64,000 bases of DNA, from positions 186,001 through 250,000 of the forward strand of contig OZ252041.1 of the NCBI GenBank assembly GCA_965247995.1. Direction: 5' to 3'. Under the pieces are notes generated by a model. The model was not told where the DNA came from. It made no database searches and worked only from the letters and a program-made list of their open reading frames with translations. This DNA is from JASLZO01 sp965247995 (lineage in GTDB: Bacteria > Chloroflexota > Dehalococcoidia > UBA6926). Within the stretch, counting starts at the first letter, position 1; each line of letters starts with the position of its first letter. The position numbers and the translations under genes are program-made. Shown one piece after another: positions 63,543-64,000 of the stretch.

Positions 63543-63829
63543 CTCCAGCTCTGGGGACCCCGCTCCGCGCAAACTCTTCGAGAACGCGGAGGGCTCCGTC
63601 TCCTCCGGCATCAACCCTGACTGCGCAGGTATGGCAATCAGCCCCGGACGAGCCAAACTCCCGTTCGCTATCCTCACCGTGGAACGGCGATTGATGAACA
63701 AGAACGTTAAGCGAGTTGGCCTCGACGCTTTCTCATTCAGGGCCGATGCGTTGATCAATACGTGATGAATGTAAGCAATCAGGTCGCTCCTCTGCCACGG
63801 CATCCTGACCAACGCCCGCGGGGCCGCGC
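63543..63829. other. Intergenic stretch after proA
   Basis: About 290 bases. Several short frames are open on both strands, but none has a credible ribosome binding site or a recognisable product. No terminator is obvious. Confidence 0.4.
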
Positions 63830-64000
63830 ATGGCCGGCCTCAACTGTGGGATGAACACCAGCCGGCGATCCACGCTGAAGCGTCCGATCCATGGGAGCGA
63901 AGCGGACCTCGCTTCCGCCTGGGAGGACCGCCGGATCCCTCAGCTCGGCCTGACCACGACAGCAGGGGTGGAGCTCACTGTCGCGGACCCAGGCCAAAAG
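63830..64000 (+). CDS. Start of a probable DUF2851-type protein (cut by window end)
   Basis: The frame from ATG 63830 (or ATG 63851) stays open to the last base. Its sequence, HGSEADLASAWEDRRIPQLG then TTTAGVELTVADPGQ, resembles the opening of DUF2851 proteins, in which an acidic pair and a Trp are followed by a dG-x-L-x-V-x-x-PG turn. Function of that family is unknown. Only 57 codons at most are visible and the ribosome binding site is weak, so both the start and the family are tentative. Confidence 0.45.
   Translation, partial: MAGLNCGMNTSRRSTLKRPIHGSEADLASAWEDRRIPQLGLTTTAGVELTVADPGQK

Overview
The window is about 62-64% GC by eye, bacterial and densely coded on both strands. It contains one tRNA and no rRNA, CRISPR array, insertion sequence or phage genes. 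The gene mix points to Chloroflexota, perhaps a Dehalococcoidia/SAR202-like or Thermomicrobia-like lineage. Clues are a form II CoxL-type hydroxylase with MoxR/VWA helpers, a GuaB3-type protein, an LppX/LprAFG-type lipoprotein, a tandem CaiB fusion, a Re-citrate-synthase-like enzyme, and surface proteins with lipoboxes or one C-terminal membrane anchor. Actinomycetota is the main alternative. The assignment is an inference from gene families, not from a marker gene.

Layout. 1-3.4 kb: the 3' end of an ABC ATPase, two tandem paralogous ABC-2 permeases and trpB. 3.4-4.8 kb: a small membrane transporter and a lone prepilin-like protein. 5.0-11.7 kb: a leftward cluster coding for the three subunits of a molybdenum hydroxylase (2Fe-2S, molybdopterin and FAD subunits), a MoxR ATPase and a CoxE-like VWA protein, with a divergent CoxG-like gene. 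12 kb: tRNA-Ala(UGC). 12.8-19.7 kb: one gene for a 2287-residue secreted, membrane-anchored VCBS/Ig repeat protein. 19.9-22.1 kb: an AlkD-like glycosylase, a small membrane protein and an NmrA-like protein. 22.1-25.4 kb: a Fur/Zur-family repressor followed by a complete zinc/manganese-type ABC importer.

25.5-36.9 kb looks like an accessory catabolic region. It holds an FAH-family hydrolase, an FMN 2-hydroxyacid oxidase, an orphan molybdenum hydroxylase subunit, an esterase, a Re-citrate-synthase-like enzyme next to an AMP-forming acetyl-CoA-synthetase-like ligase with a divergent LysR gene, and an MFS exporter. 37.0-41.6 kb: an LprAFG-type lipoprotein and a leftward ABC ATPase/permease operon that ends in a collapsed ATPase-permease fusion remnant. 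41.7-46.4 kb: an amidohydrolase, a two-subunit CoA-transferase whose alpha gene carries one in-frame UGA, tandem terminators and guaB3. 46.4-53.1 kb: a double CaiB protein, greA, a DUF1015 protein, a sirtuin and a MetE-like protein. 53.2-56.3 kb: a 58-codon small ORF with a strong ribosome binding site and terminator, a divergent LysR gene and a ThDP enzyme. 56.3-64 kb: a Na+/H+ antiporter, a methyltransferase, a lipoprotein, recF, proBA and the start of a probable DUF2851 protein.

Two observations look most like undescribed biology. The first is the CoA-transferase alpha gene: its only lesion is a UGA, followed at a SECIS-compatible distance by a perfect hairpin. That fits either a selenocysteine codon or a very recent nonsense mutation. 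The second is the compact unit made of the 58-codon ORF, a LysR-type operator and a LysR gene. The Re-citrate-synthase/acetyl-CoA-ligase operon and the orphan molybdenum hydroxylase subunit with an altered active-site loop also deserve attention.
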